A stretch of DNA of 37,718 nt. It comes from Diplocloster agilis. GTDB taxonomy: Bacteria > Bacillota > Clostridia > Lachnospirales > Lachnospiraceae. Below are positions 7,460 to 15,098 of the stretch, one piece after another. The notes below the pieces were generated by a model. That model did not search any database. It saw only the letters and a program-made list of their open reading frames with translations, and was not told the origin of the DNA. A program made the position numbers and the translations under genes. The number at the start of each line of letters is the position of its first letter. The stretch's first letter is position 1. The stretch covers positions 1 through 37,718 of the forward strand of contig NZ_JAHQCW010000054.1 in assembly GCF_019042275.1 (NCBI RefSeq). The letters run 5' to 3'.

Positions 7460-8341
7460 TTAGGGTTTCTCGATCTCAAACTCCTGTGTGCCCATGAATC
7501 CGGGAGCGACCTCATATTTTGCGAATACCACAACCGGGTTGCCTTTTTCATTGATGTAGAAGCTGGTGTCCGGCCCGATCGTCTCGAATCCGCCTTCTTC
7601 CGGCGTAAAGTACGTATAGTCCGGATTCTGTTCCGTGCGTTCCTTCATCTGACGGAGAATGCTTTCATTGGCCGTCTGCACATAGTTCGCTCCCAGCACC
7701 TCGTCCAGAGTAATATCTTTTCCGGTATTCAGATCCATATTGAAATAGAAGTTCTGATTATAGGCGCTGACCCAGTTTTCACTGGTCATAATCACAAAGG
7801 ACAGAATATTGTCCTGCTGCAGTTTTACATCGTATGTCACGGAGGACTTGATATCATGCTCTTTAAATTCCTCTTCCGTTCCGCCCGTGGCGATAAAGGC
7901 TTCCTTATATTCCTGCACCCGCTGTTTGGACTCTTCCACAAATTGATCCACCTTTTCCTGGATCAGCTGGTTCACTTTGAGGGTATAGTCCTTCACCTGG
8001 CCGCTGGCTGCGCTTTCCTGCGGGACTACTTCCGGTATTTCCACCTTCAGTTCCTGGTCCGCTGTCTTCTCTTCATAGGAGCGGAAGGTAAACACTCTGG
8101 CCACGGAACCGACGACCGGGATTCTGGATGCGGCCATGGCAAAGCCCTGGTTTGTATTTAACAAAATAATAAATATGGCTAAGCAGGCCGCCATGGCTCC
8201 GGCTATTTTAAAACCCGCGTACCCGGATTGGGCCTTACGCCTTTTTTTAGACTTTGCAATTTCCAGATTGATACGTTCCGCCAATTCCTGGGGCGGTGTC
8301 TGCGCTTCATAGATTGGTATGGTGTTTTCGATATTTCTCAT
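7460..8341 (-). CDS. RsiV-like membrane anti-sigma factor (DUF3298)
   Basis: A 293-residue protein predicted to hold the adjacent ECF sigma factor inactive. A short cytoplasmic part (1-42) precedes one membrane segment (about 45-62) and NTNQGFAMAASRIPVVGSVA, in which AMA could be a signal-peptidase site. The extracytoplasmic part contains a coiled region (Lys/Glu/Gln-rich, 105-150) and a C-terminal DUF3298 domain (FYINEKGNPVVVFAKYEVAP). In Bacillus RsiV this domain binds lysozyme, exposing the protein to signal peptidase and then a site-2 protease. The start overlaps the sigma stop as ATGA, the usual arrangement for stoichiometric pairs. A paralogue lies at 25838-26785, sharing the NTNQ-x-x-AMA and VFTFRSYEE-like blocks. 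Confidence 0.88.
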   Translation of the reverse strand: MRNIENTIPIYEAQTPPQELAERINLEIAKSKKRRKAQSGYAGFKIAGAMAACLAIFIILLNTNQGFAMAASRIPVVGSVARVFTFRSYEEKTADQELKVEIPEVVPQESAASGQVKDYTLKVNQLIQEKVDQFVEESKQRVQEYKEAFIATGGTEEEFKEHDIKSSVTYDVKLQQDNILSFVIMTSENWVSAYNQNFYFNMDLNTGKDITLDEVLGANYVQTANESILRQMKERTEQNPDYTYFTPEEGGFETIGPDTSFYINEKGNPVVVFAKYEVAPGFMGTQEFEIEKP

Positions 8342-8841
8342 AAGAAATCCCCCTCGATTTGAATTTTAAGTATTTTGAGTGCCTGGTATAACCTCGTCTT
8401 TACCGTACTGAGATTTGTTTCCGTAATATCCGCGATCTCCTTTAACGCCATGTCTTCGTAAAACCGAAGCAGAATTACTGTCTTAAGCTTTTCGGGAAGT
8501 AGCATCACCTCCTGATACAGCTGGTAGTCCTCCTCGGAAAAGACGCCCTCTGTAGACGGTATGTCCCATGTATCTTCTTCGTCTGTGAGCACTTCTTTTT
8601 TTCTGTTCCTTAGCATCATCTGACATTCATTTACCAGAATCCGGTAAAACCAGGTTTTCAGAAATTCAGGCTGTCGAATCGTCCTGTATTTTTCCAAAGC
8701 CTTACAGACCGCATTCTGTACGGCATCCATGGCATCCTCCGGATTCTTCAGATAGCTGGCCGCGATCCGGTAGAAATCGGCCTGATGTTCCTGAATATAG
8801 GTTATCAACTGCTCATAAACCTCTGTTTTTCTGCCCCTCAT
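8338..8841 (-). CDS. ECF sigma factor, SigV-like
   Basis: A 167-residue RNA polymerase sigma-70 family factor with region 2 (residues 15-82; YLKNPEDAMDAVQNAVCKAL, then WFYRILVNEC) and region 4 (115-160; LPEKLKTVILLRFYEDMALK and LSTVKTRLYQALKIL, the -35-binding helix-turn-helix). Both halves are complete. It overlaps its anti-sigma gene by 4 bp and lies 31 bp after a truncated paralogue. An AAGGAGG precedes the start at a slightly long distance. The promoter at 9243-9271 has the TGAAAC/CRTCTA form expected for this class, so autoregulation is likely. Confidence 0.92.
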   Translation of the reverse strand: MRGRKTEVYEQLITYIQEHQADFYRIAASYLKNPEDAMDAVQNAVCKALEKYRTIRQPEFLKTWFYRILVNECQMMLRNRKKEVLTDEEDTWDIPSTEGVFSEEDYQLYQEVMLLPEKLKTVILLRFYEDMALKEIADITETNLSTVKTRLYQALKILKIQIEGDFL

Positions 8842-8872
8842 GTCGATTGGTTTCCTCCTTTGCAGCGGCTTC

Positions 8873-9208
8873 TCAGATTCGTATCAGCCGGTATTCCTTA
8901 TTAAAGAAGGCGCCTTCCGTCACTGGAAATTCCCAGTCCGTATCGGGCTCAGACTTCTTTTTAATTCCGTTCTTCTTATTAATCCGCTCACATTCTTCTT
9001 TTAGAATTCCCATAAACCAGCTTTCTATCTGATCTTGATTTTTTATTTTTTTAAATTTATCTAAGCTTTTGGAAACCGCGCCGTTCACAGCCTCCTGTGC
9101 GTCCTTCGGATCAAGTAGAAAGTCCGCAGCGGCCTTAAGGAAATCATTTCTATGGATCTGAACAAAGTTTACGAGTGCTTCATACATATGCGTTTCTCTT
9201 CGTCTCAT
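8873..9208 (-). CDS. Sigma-region-2-only paralogue of the ECF factor
   Basis: A 111-residue protein clearly related to the first two-thirds of the next gene. It shares the MRxRxTxxYE start, the DPKDAQEAVNGAVSKSLDKF helix (compare NPEDAMDAVQNAVCKALEKY), a WF-x-x-IL-x-x-EC segment and even the linker FPVTEGAFFNKEYRL (compare IPSTEGVFSEEDYQL). It stops just after that linker, so region 4 is absent, and only 31 bp separate it from the full-length gene. There are no internal stops or frameshifts, AAGGAGG sits nine bases before the start, and it is first in the operon behind the ECF promoter. It could be a decaying duplicate, or a functional sigma2 subunit or modulator like RsoA of the split SigO-RsoA sigma factor of Bacillus. 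Confidence 0.75.
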   Translation of the reverse strand: MRRRETHMYEALVNFVQIHRNDFLKAAADFLLDPKDAQEAVNGAVSKSLDKFKKIKNQDQIESWFMGILKEECERINKKNGIKKKSEPDTDWEFPVTEGAFFNKEYRLIRI

Positions 9209-9242
9209 GCCGTTCTGCCTCCTTATTTTACTTTCTACTAAT

Positions 9243-9271
9243 TAGATGCCAAAAAGAGAGAAAAAGTTTCA
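9243..9271 (-). promoter_or_regulatory. ECF-type promoter P1 of the first sigma operon
   Basis: Minus strand: TGAAAC (9266-9271), 17-bp spacer starting TTTTT, then CATCTA (9243-9248), 35 bp before the start at 9208. It has the same form and spacing as P2 (27340-27368) and P3 (33215-33243), and the TGAAAC/CGTC form known for SigV-type factors. The -35 lies within the distal arm of the leuA terminator hairpin. Confidence 0.8.
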
Positions 9272-9297
9272 ACAAAATAAACTTTTTCTCTCTTTTT
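9251..9297 (-). terminator. leuA: leuA terminator hairpin
   Basis: A perfect 19-bp inverted repeat, AAAAAGAGAGAAAAAGTTT (9251-9269) with its complement at 9279-9297 around a 9-nt loop, 57 bp past the leuA stop. On the minus strand the second arm ends in TTTTT. It is symmetric enough to act in both directions. Confidence 0.75.
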
Positions 9298-9353
9298 TAA
9301 ATTTTGTGCGTTTTACAAGGATTTTCGGCTGTAAATTGCAGGGTTCATCGGAT

Positions 9354-11006
9354 TCAATGATTATTAATCGCGGTTACCAGTGCATTGATCGATGCCTTGA
9401 TAATATCCGGGTCCACGCCGGCGCCCCAGGAAATATTTCCGTTGGGCCACTGAACGCCTACATAAGCGATCGCCTTGGAACTGGAACTCTTCTCAAGCGC
9501 ATGCTCCTGATAGGTAACCAGTTCGTAATTTAATCCGTATTGTTTCTTTAACGCATTGCTGACCGCGTCCAGACGGCCGTTTCCGGATGCCTGGGATTCA
9601 TGCTCGATCCAGTTGTAGGTGGAAGTAACAAACGCCGTAATTCCATTTTTCTGGATAAAGTGGCTTTCTTCCACATTGTAGGGCTGTGTGATATCTTCGT
9701 ATTTCTCCTTGAACAGATCGAAGATCTCCTTGGGCTGCAGCTCTTTGTGGGTATGATCGGAAACACTTTTGACCATGTAGCTGACCGCTTCTCTCATCTT
9801 CGGCGGCAGGTTCAGGCCGTAATTGTTCTCCAGGATGTATCCGACGCCGCCCTTGCCGGACTGGCTGTTGATACGGATCACATCGCCGTCGTAGCTGCGT
9901 CCCACGTCCTTGGGATCGATCGGCAGATAGGGAACGGTCCAGTATTCGCGCTCCTTTTCCTCCCGGAACTTCATGCCCTTGGCAATCGCATCCTGATGTG
10001 AACCGGAGAATGCCGCAAATACCAGGGCGCCGCTGTAAGGATTCCGCACATCCACGCGCATATCCGTCAGCTTTTCATAGGCCTCGCAGATCTCCGGCAT
10101 ATTGGAAAAGTCCAGTCCGGGATCCACGCCCTGGGAGAACATATTCAACGCCAGAGTCACGATATCCACATTTCCGGTGCGCTCGCCGTTTCCAAATAAT
10201 GTTCCCTCGATCCGGTCGGCTCCGGCCAGAATTCCCATCTCGGAATCTGCCACACCGCAGCCTCTGTCATTATGGGGATGCAGGGAAACCACCACATTTT
10301 CCCGGTACTTCATATTCTTACACATATATTCGATCTGGCTGGCGTACACATGGGGCATCGCGTGCTCCACCGTCACAGGAAGGTTAATGATCGCCTTGTT
10401 ATCCGCAGTAGGCTTCCACACATCCAATACCGCATTACAGATATCCAGCGCGAACTCCATCTCTGTTCCGGAAAAGCTCTCCGGGCTGTATTCAAAAGCG
10501 AAGTTTCCGTCCGTCTCATTGGCCAGATCCTGAAGCAGCTTCGCGCCGTCAACCGCGATCTTGATAATCTCCTCTTTTGATTTCTTAAATACCTGTTCCC
10601 GCTGCGCAACCGATGTGGAGTTGTATACATGCACCACCGCTCTCGGGCACCCCTTCAAGGCTTCGAAGGTTTTGCGGATAATATGCTCCCTGGCCTGGGT
10701 CAGCACCTGAACCGTCACATCCTCCGGGATCAGGTCACGTTCGATCAGGGTGCGAAGGAACTGATACTCTGTCTCGGAAGCAGCCGGGAATCCCACTTCG
10801 ATCTCCTTGAATCCAATTTTCACCAGCAGCTGGAAGAACTCCACCTTCTGCTCCAGGCTCATAGGCACGATCAACGCCTGGTTCCCATCCCGCAGATCCA
10901 CGCTGCACCAGATCGGAGCCTTGTCAATGTGATCTTTCTTCGCCCAATCCATACACTCTACCGGCGGCATAAAATACTGCCTCGTATACTTTTCAAAATT
11001 CTTCAT
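9354..11006 (-). CDS. leuA: 2-isopropylmalate synthase
   Basis: A 550-residue LeuA that condenses acetyl-CoA with 2-oxoisovalerate, the first committed step of leucine synthesis. The TIM-barrel domain begins with WCSVDLRDGNQAL (metal-binding Asp) and contains VSLHPHNDRGCGVADSEMG and RIEGTLFGNGERTGNVDIV, the family's metal and substrate motifs. The last 120 or so residues (TAFVTSTYNWIEHESQASG, then VQWPNGNISWGAGV) form the regulatory domain that usually mediates leucine feedback. Length and motifs fit the longer type-2 LeuA group. It is a single gene on the minus strand, preceded by a promoter and T-box leader, and separate from leuCD some 8 kb away; leuB is not in the window. Confidence 0.97.
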   Translation of the reverse strand: MKNFEKYTRQYFMPPVECMDWAKKDHIDKAPIWCSVDLRDGNQALIVPMSLEQKVEFFQLLVKIGFKEIEVGFPAASETEYQFLRTLIERDLIPEDVTVQVLTQAREHIIRKTFEALKGCPRAVVHVYNSTSVAQREQVFKKSKEEIIKIAVDGAKLLQDLANETDGNFAFEYSPESFSGTEMEFALDICNAVLDVWKPTADNKAIINLPVTVEHAMPHVYASQIEYMCKNMKYRENVVVSLHPHNDRGCGVADSEMGILAGADRIEGTLFGNGERTGNVDIVTLALNMFSQGVDPGLDFSNMPEICEAYEKLTDMRVDVRNPYSGALVFAAFSGSHQDAIAKGMKFREEKEREYWTVPYLPIDPKDVGRSYDGDVIRINSQSGKGGVGYILENNYGLNLPPKMREAVSYMVKSVSDHTHKELQPKEIFDLFKEKYEDITQPYNVEESHFIQKNGITAFVTSTYNWIEHESQASGNGRLDAVSNALKKQYGLNYELVTYQEHALEKSSSSKAIAYVGVQWPNGNISWGAGVDPDIIKASINALVTAINNH

Positions 11007-11105
11007 ACTTCTCTCTCCTTTTCTTATATTCCGTTTTTGTTACGCTCAACTGATCTCCCCGGAAGCGGCATCTTCCTTTCCGACGCTGTGCGATCCCCCG
11101 GAGGG

Positions 11106-11144
11106 TTTTTTATTCCATAGACGCATTTTCTATGGAATAAAAAA
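11106..11144. repeat. Perfect 15-bp palindrome after the T-box terminator
   Basis: TTTTTTATTCCATAG (11106-11120) pairs perfectly with CTATGGAATAAAAAA (11130-11144) around a 9-nt loop. It lies just downstream of the T-box terminator and uses part of its U-run, so the two structures overlap. In neither direction does it have a separate U-tail after the stem. Confidence 0.6.
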
Positions 11145-11450
11145 AGCCTTACGCCCCTAACAGGCCAGCTGCCTGTCAGAGACGAAAGACTATGTCTTAC
11201 GCGGTACCACTCTGTTTGTGAAGAAAACTCTTCACCGCTCCATAGAATACGGATGTTTCCACCTTATATTCCTCCCTGTATAACGGTCGGGATTCCGTCT
11301 GCATCTACTTTCCCATTCAGGATTTTGGGCAGCCGCTCCAAGGACAGTTCCTATCATTCCCTCTGTTGTTTCGCACCGGCCAACAACTCTCTGGATTCAG
11401 AAATGAAAGTAATACTCCTCATCAACGCATTTCAGTTATGTAACTTGCAT
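11139..11450 (-). promoter_or_regulatory. T-box riboswitch leader of leuA
   Basis: The minus strand carries the T-box core AGAGTGGTACCGCGTAAG (11196-11213), followed by an intrinsic terminator: a stem between about 11149 and 11184 with G-U pairs (GACAGGC with GCCTGTT at its top) and a run of seven T (11139-11146). The 5' part holds a stem-I-like region with the GATGAGGAG start, a distal AGAGAG bulge and GGTGCGAA. Uncharged tRNA binding to the specifier and T-box favours the antiterminator. Context predicts tRNA-Leu; a CTG triplet at 11345-11347 (read on the minus strand) lies in the right area for the specifier, but I could not fix it with certainty. Confidence 0.9.
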
Positions 11451-11452
11451 TA

Positions 11453-11481
11453 AGGTTACCACTCTTAAGATGAATTGTCAA
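11453..11481 (-). promoter_or_regulatory. leuA promoter
   Basis: Minus strand TTGACA (11476-11481), 17-bp spacer, TAACCT (11453-11458). The -35 is perfect. It sets the transcript start near 11447, at the 5' end of the T-box leader. About 90 bp separate it from the DUF2804 stop, with nothing else evident there. Confidence 0.75.
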
Positions 11482-11569
11482 CTAATTTTTCCTGATTTAG
11501 CAGGATATCATTTGACGGGACACACCGTTCCCACCTGTCGCAGGCTCCCTGCTCCGAGTAACCTCCCCC

Positions 11570-12592
11570 TCAATACCGATTGTGCACTACCTCGCAAGCA
11601 CAGAGGATATCTTGGACCTCCAGAGCCGACCCATCGTCGAGGACCGCCCGTCCGGACAGGTGGCCAAACACCTGGTGCTGGTCGGTTTCGATGACCAGGG
11701 CGGATACTTTAGCGGCCCGGTCCAGAATGGGTTTAAATTCCATGTCGAAACGGCTGTCGCTTGAGGTGACGGTCCAGGGCTTTAAGTAGCTGTCCCCGGG
11801 GACGTGGAATTCTATGTCATCCAGTTTGTGGGCGGTGCCATTGTAATAAAAGATGTTTTCGCTGGCGGCGCTGGTATCTCCGAAGCCGTAACCGATGTTG
11901 AAGCCGAAGGGAAGGTTGTTTACCAGACCGTTTCCCGTACCCCAGTACCAGTAATTATCATAGGTCCACACGCCTCTGCCCCAGTCTAAAGTGGCAAAAT
12001 CGGTCTTCGGATTAAAGAGATACTCCTGTCCGTCATAGATAGCTTTACCGGAAGCCGGCATACAGTTTATCTTTTGATTATAGTAGAAAGCGGTCTTTTT
12101 TTCTTTCCAGGGGGTTGCGATTACCATGGTGTCCATGTCCGGCTGTTCCAGCGCGATGTCACAGGCAAAGGGCTTTCCGTCCAGGAAATTCTGGAATTCG
12201 CACTGTATTCTTCTGCGCCCGGGCTTCACGGTATATTTTAAGTGCAGACGCTTGTCATGGTATTGCGTCGTGCCCTCTTCGGAGGTGGCGGGAAGCTTAA
12301 GCCGTCCCATGGGACAGACGTTGAGGATCGTCTGCGTATGCTCCCAGGGCTTTCTGAAATCAAGAAGGGATACGGACTGGAGCCCGATATAACCGTCATC
12401 CGAGATGGTAAAGGCTACGGCGTAATCTTTGGCTGTAATCAAATAGTAATCCCATTCTTTGATCCTGAATTTAGGCGCTTTGATCTTATTCCGGTCATAA
12501 ATCTGAAGCAATTGGCGGGACCAGCCGGGCTCCCGCAGGGACCCGTCTTCTTTTAAAAGCGGCTGTCTTGTTGTAACCTCGTGATTTCTCAT
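11570..12592 (-). CDS. DUF2804 family protein
   Basis: A 340-residue protein. The phrases LDWGRGVWTYDNYWYWGTGN and FGFNIGYGFGDTSAASENI are typical of DUF2804, a beta-rich family of unknown activity, often likened to lipocalin or carotenoid-hydratase-like folds. No signal peptide or membrane segment is present. The start at 12592 is chosen because GGAGGG lies six bases upstream; 28 more in-frame residues up to 12676 look non-coding. It ends 90 bp before the leuA promoter and shares no obvious function with it. Confidence 0.85.
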   Translation of the reverse strand: MRNHEVTTRQPLLKEDGSLREPGWSRQLLQIYDRNKIKAPKFRIKEWDYYLITAKDYAVAFTISDDGYIGLQSVSLLDFRKPWEHTQTILNVCPMGRLKLPATSEEGTTQYHDKRLHLKYTVKPGRRRIQCEFQNFLDGKPFACDIALEQPDMDTMVIATPWKEKKTAFYYNQKINCMPASGKAIYDGQEYLFNPKTDFATLDWGRGVWTYDNYWYWGTGNGLVNNLPFGFNIGYGFGDTSAASENIFYYNGTAHKLDDIEFHVPGDSYLKPWTVTSSDSRFDMEFKPILDRAAKVSALVIETDQHQVFGHLSGRAVLDDGSALEVQDILCACEVVHNRY

Positions 12593-12714
12593 AGACTTCC
12601 CTCCTGACTCATAGATCCTGTTTGTAAGTGGATTTGCTGTTATTACTATTATAAGATTTCTTCTGAGGATATGCAATGGATACCGCTGCCTATCGATTTT
12701 TTTGAAATTAGTCG

Positions 12715-12752
12715 GTGCCGGAAACCCTTTATTTTACTGGGGTTTCCGGCAC
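12715..12752. repeat. 13-bp perfect hairpin
   Basis: GTGCCGGAAACCC (12715-12727) pairs with GGGTTTCCGGCAC (12740-12752) around 12 nt, in the gap between the DUF2804 start and the tRNA promoter. Neither strand has a full U-tail (TTTCC on plus), so it is at best a weak terminator. Confidence 0.6.
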
Positions 12753-12800
12753 TTTCCAGATATTGGCCCGGATTTTTGTTGTTTTTTAGTTAAATTCTTG

Positions 12801-12828
12801 TTGCAATTTTGTAAAAAAATGTTACAAT
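12801..12828 (+). promoter_or_regulatory. tRNA operon promoter
   Basis: TTGCAA (12801-12806), 16-bp spacer, TACAAT (12823-12828), ending nine bases before tRNA-Val. Confidence 0.7.
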
Positions 12829-12837
12829 ATTAGGCAT

Positions 12838-12910
12838 GGAGGCATAGCTCAGCTGGGAGAGCGTTCGCTTGACGTGCGAGAGGTCATGGGTTCGAGCCCC
12901 GTTGTCTCCA
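12838..12910 (+). tRNA. tRNA-Val (GAC)
   Basis: A 73-nt cloverleaf. The acceptor GGAGGCA pairs with TGTCTCC (one G-U), followed by discriminator A. The D arm contains AGCTCAGCTGGGAGAGC; the anticodon stem TTCGC/GCGAG encloses loop TTGACGT with anticodon GAC, reading GUC and GUU valine codons; the T arm has GGTTCGAGCCCC. The 3' CCA is not encoded. Confidence 0.96.
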
Positions 12911-12925
12911 TACTTTTGAGGATCT

Positions 12926-12998
12926 GGGGGCGTGGCTCAGTTGGGAGAGCGACGCGTTCGCAACGCGTAGGTCGAGGGTTCGAATCCCTTCGTCTCCA
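12926..12998 (+). tRNA. tRNA-Ala (CGC)
   Basis: A 73-nt cloverleaf 15 bp after tRNA-Val. The acceptor GGGGGCG pairs with CGTCTCC and includes the G3-U70 wobble that marks alanine tRNAs. The anticodon stem ACGCG/CGCGT encloses TTCGCAA with anticodon CGC (codon GCG). The T arm has GGTTCGAATCCC. CCA is not encoded. Confidence 0.96.
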
Positions 12999-13006
12999 CT
13001 CAACAG

Positions 13007-13049
13007 GCAAACCTGCATAGATGTGTGTCCTAGTAGGTTTGCTTTTTTT
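13007..13049 (+). terminator. Terminator of the tRNA operon
   Basis: GCAAACCTGC (13007-13016) pairs with GTAGGTTTGC (13033-13042), followed by seven T. Confidence 0.9.
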
Positions 13050-13095
13050 GTGGAATAGTTAATAAGCAGCATAAAATCATACATAGTTAAGGTAG

Positions 13096-13452
13096 GTGTT
13101 TCGATTGTTTACATTTTTTTGTCTTTTCTTCCCTTCCGTCCTGTCGCTGGCCGTCTATGATGCGCTGGAGGATTCGGAAGCCGCCCGAAAATACAGTCTG
13201 TATAATATCATCATAAAGTATGGAGTTTTCTGTACAATTAATAATATTATATCTATTGTTATTTTTGAACTTCTGTTTCCCATTGAATATACCGCTTCTT
13301 ACGGTCAGTTAAACGATGCGTTCCTGTCACAGCGTTACCTGCTGCTGGTTTCAGGGGTTTCTATCCTGACGGCTCTGATCGCTAAGTTTTTCCGGAAGTA
13401 TATGCAGTTTAAAGTTAAAATCTCTGTAGAGGAGCAGGAAAAAAAGAAATGA
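13096..13452 (+). CDS. Small membrane protein preceding the LTA-synthase-like gene
   Basis: About 118 residues with three hydrophobic stretches (roughly 4-20, 37-62 and 80-97) and a Lys/Glu-rich tail (EEQEKKK). No family recognised. The start is uncertain: GTG at 13096 is very close to AAGG, while TTG at 13105 is better spaced from it; neither is an ATG. The stop overlaps the next start by 4 bp (ATGA), so the two are translationally coupled. Its job is probably tied to the LTA-synthase-like enzyme, for example as membrane partner or polymer-export aid; that is inference. Confidence 0.7.
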   Translation: MFRLFTFFCLFFPSVLSLAVYDALEDSEAARKYSLYNIIIKYGVFCTINNIISIVIFELLFPIEYTASYGQLNDAFLSQRYLLLVSGVSILTALIAKFFRKYMQFKVKISVEEQEKKK

Positions 13453-14990
13453 AAAAATTTCTGAGTTATTTTTTTGTAACCATATTAATCTTCCTTTCCA
13501 GGCTTGTCTCCCTGGCCGCCGGCTGGGCGCTGGATACATTCGGAAACATTTCGGTAGATGAGATTATCTTCCATTTGAAAATGCCGTTGGAAGGAACGAA
13601 CCCGGATTATTTTGTAAACTTTGCCAAGTCCTGTGTGCTGCCCGCTCTTACCTTTACCTTGCCGGTGCTGCTCTTCATTATCGTGTTCCTGACGATCAAT
13701 GAGAAGGTTTCCTCGTTGGACTGCAGGCTCTGTCTTAAATTCTCCGTCAGAGAAAAGACAAAACGCTTAAAACTCTTTCCTCTGCGATTTTTAAAACCGG
13801 TTGTCATGTTGGGAACTCTCGTGTTCCTGGTTTACTCCGTAACCTCCAGCGCCAACGCGATCGATCTCACTTCCTATATCAAGGCTCAGGCAACCAGTTC
13901 CAAATTTATTGAAGAAAATTATGTCAGGCCATCCAATGACCTATTAACCTATCCGGAACAAAAACGGAATCTGATCTACATATTCCTGGAATCTGTGGAG
14001 ACCACCTTCATGTCAAAAGAGGAAGGCGGCGCTTTCGATTATAACTGCATCCCAGAGCTGACCCAGCTGGCCCGGGATAACATCAGTTTTTCCGGTAACG
14101 ATCAGTTCCATGGAGGCATTCCAACAGTCGGAACCACCTGGACTATGGGCGCGATGTTCGCTCAGACCACGGCGCTTCCGTTGAATATCCCCATCGGAAT
14201 GAACAGCATGTCCGAATATCAGGAGTTTTTCCCGGGAGTAACCGGATTGGGAGATCTTCTGGACGAAGCCGGATATAAAAACTATCTCTGCATTGGTTCG
14301 GATGTGGTTTTCGGAGGCAGGAAAAATTATTTCCAGCAGCACGGTAATTACGAGATCTGGGATTATTATTCCGCGATCGAAAACAAAAAAATCCCTGAGG
14401 ACTACTATATGTGGTGGGGATATGAGGATTCCAAACTGTTTGATTATGCGAAAGAACAGCTGCTTGAAATCTCCGCAAAAGGCGAACCCTTTAATTATAC
14501 AATGCTGACAGCGGATACTCATTTTGAGGATGGTTATTACTGCCCTCTTTGCGAGGATGAATTTGACACCCAGTATGCGAACGTATATGCCTGCTCCAGC
14601 AGACAGCTGAACGCGTTCATTCAGTGGATCCAGCAGCAGGATTTTTATGAAAATACCACCGTCATTTTATGCGGTGATCATCTGACCATGGACATGGATT
14701 TTTGTGAGGATGTGCCGGAATCCTATCCCAGGGGCGTCTACAACGCGATTTTGAATTCCGCGGTAGAACCGGCAACCCAAAAGGACCGGGAATTCACCAC
14801 GATGGATATGTTCCCCACTACGTTAGCCAGTATGGGGATTGAGATCCAGGGAGACCGGCTGGGGTTGGGAGTGAACCTCTTCTCCGATCAGCCCACCCTG
14901 ATCCAGGAGTACGGAATTGATCAGTTAAATGAAGAGTTAAGTTCGAAATCAACTTTTTATAACAGTGAACTTTTATATAGCAAAGAATGA
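13449..14990 (+). CDS. LTA-synthase/MdoB-like membrane sulfatase-fold enzyme
   Basis: A 513-residue membrane-bound phosphoglycerol- or phosphoethanolamine-transferase-like protein. Hydrophobic segments lie near 5-27, 55-80 and 117-133, and the extracytoplasmic catalytic domain starts at about 175 with NLIYIFLESVETTF (metal-binding Glu). The stretch GGIPTVGTTWTMGAMFAQTT holds the threonine-rich part where the LtaS nucleophile lies, and later come TADTHFEDG and VILCGDHLTMD, the usual metal-binding Asp/His motifs. It has fewer membrane segments than classical LtaS; part of the membrane portion may be supplied by the coupled small protein upstream. It could polymerise glycerol phosphate or decorate another surface glycan. 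Confidence 0.88.
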   Translation: MKKFLSYFFVTILIFLSRLVSLAAGWALDTFGNISVDEIIFHLKMPLEGTNPDYFVNFAKSCVLPALTFTLPVLLFIIVFLTINEKVSSLDCRLCLKFSVREKTKRLKLFPLRFLKPVVMLGTLVFLVYSVTSSANAIDLTSYIKAQATSSKFIEENYVRPSNDLLTYPEQKRNLIYIFLESVETTFMSKEEGGAFDYNCIPELTQLARDNISFSGNDQFHGGIPTVGTTWTMGAMFAQTTALPLNIPIGMNSMSEYQEFFPGVTGLGDLLDEAGYKNYLCIGSDVVFGGRKNYFQQHGNYEIWDYYSAIENKKIPEDYYMWWGYEDSKLFDYAKEQLLEISAKGEPFNYTMLTADTHFEDGYYCPLCEDEFDTQYANVYACSSRQLNAFIQWIQQQDFYENTTVILCGDHLTMDMDFCEDVPESYPRGVYNAILNSAVEPATQKDREFTTMDMFPTTLASMGIEIQGDRLGLGVNLFSDQPTLIQEYGIDQLNEELSSKSTFYNSELLYSKE

Positions 14991-15033
14991 GAGCGCTGTA
15001 GATAAGTTGTAATATAAAAGAGTTTTGCTTGCG

Positions 15034-15087
15034 AAAAAGGGATAAACATCCTCGACGGTTCTTCCTCGAGTTTGTTTATCCCTTTTT
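15034..15087. terminator. Bidirectional terminator
   Basis: AAAAAGGGATAAAC (15034-15047) pairs with GTTTATCCCTTTTT (15074-15087), with an inner CTCGA/TCGAG helix. It sits between two convergent genes and has a T-run on either strand. Confidence 0.88.
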
Positions 15088-15098
15088 GGGAATATCGC

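Noticed and set aside
11099-11145. ATTCCATAG palindrome as the T-box terminator
   Set aside because: Its T-run precedes the stem and an A-run follows on the transcribed strand; the real terminator is the G+C-rich stem at 11149-11184.
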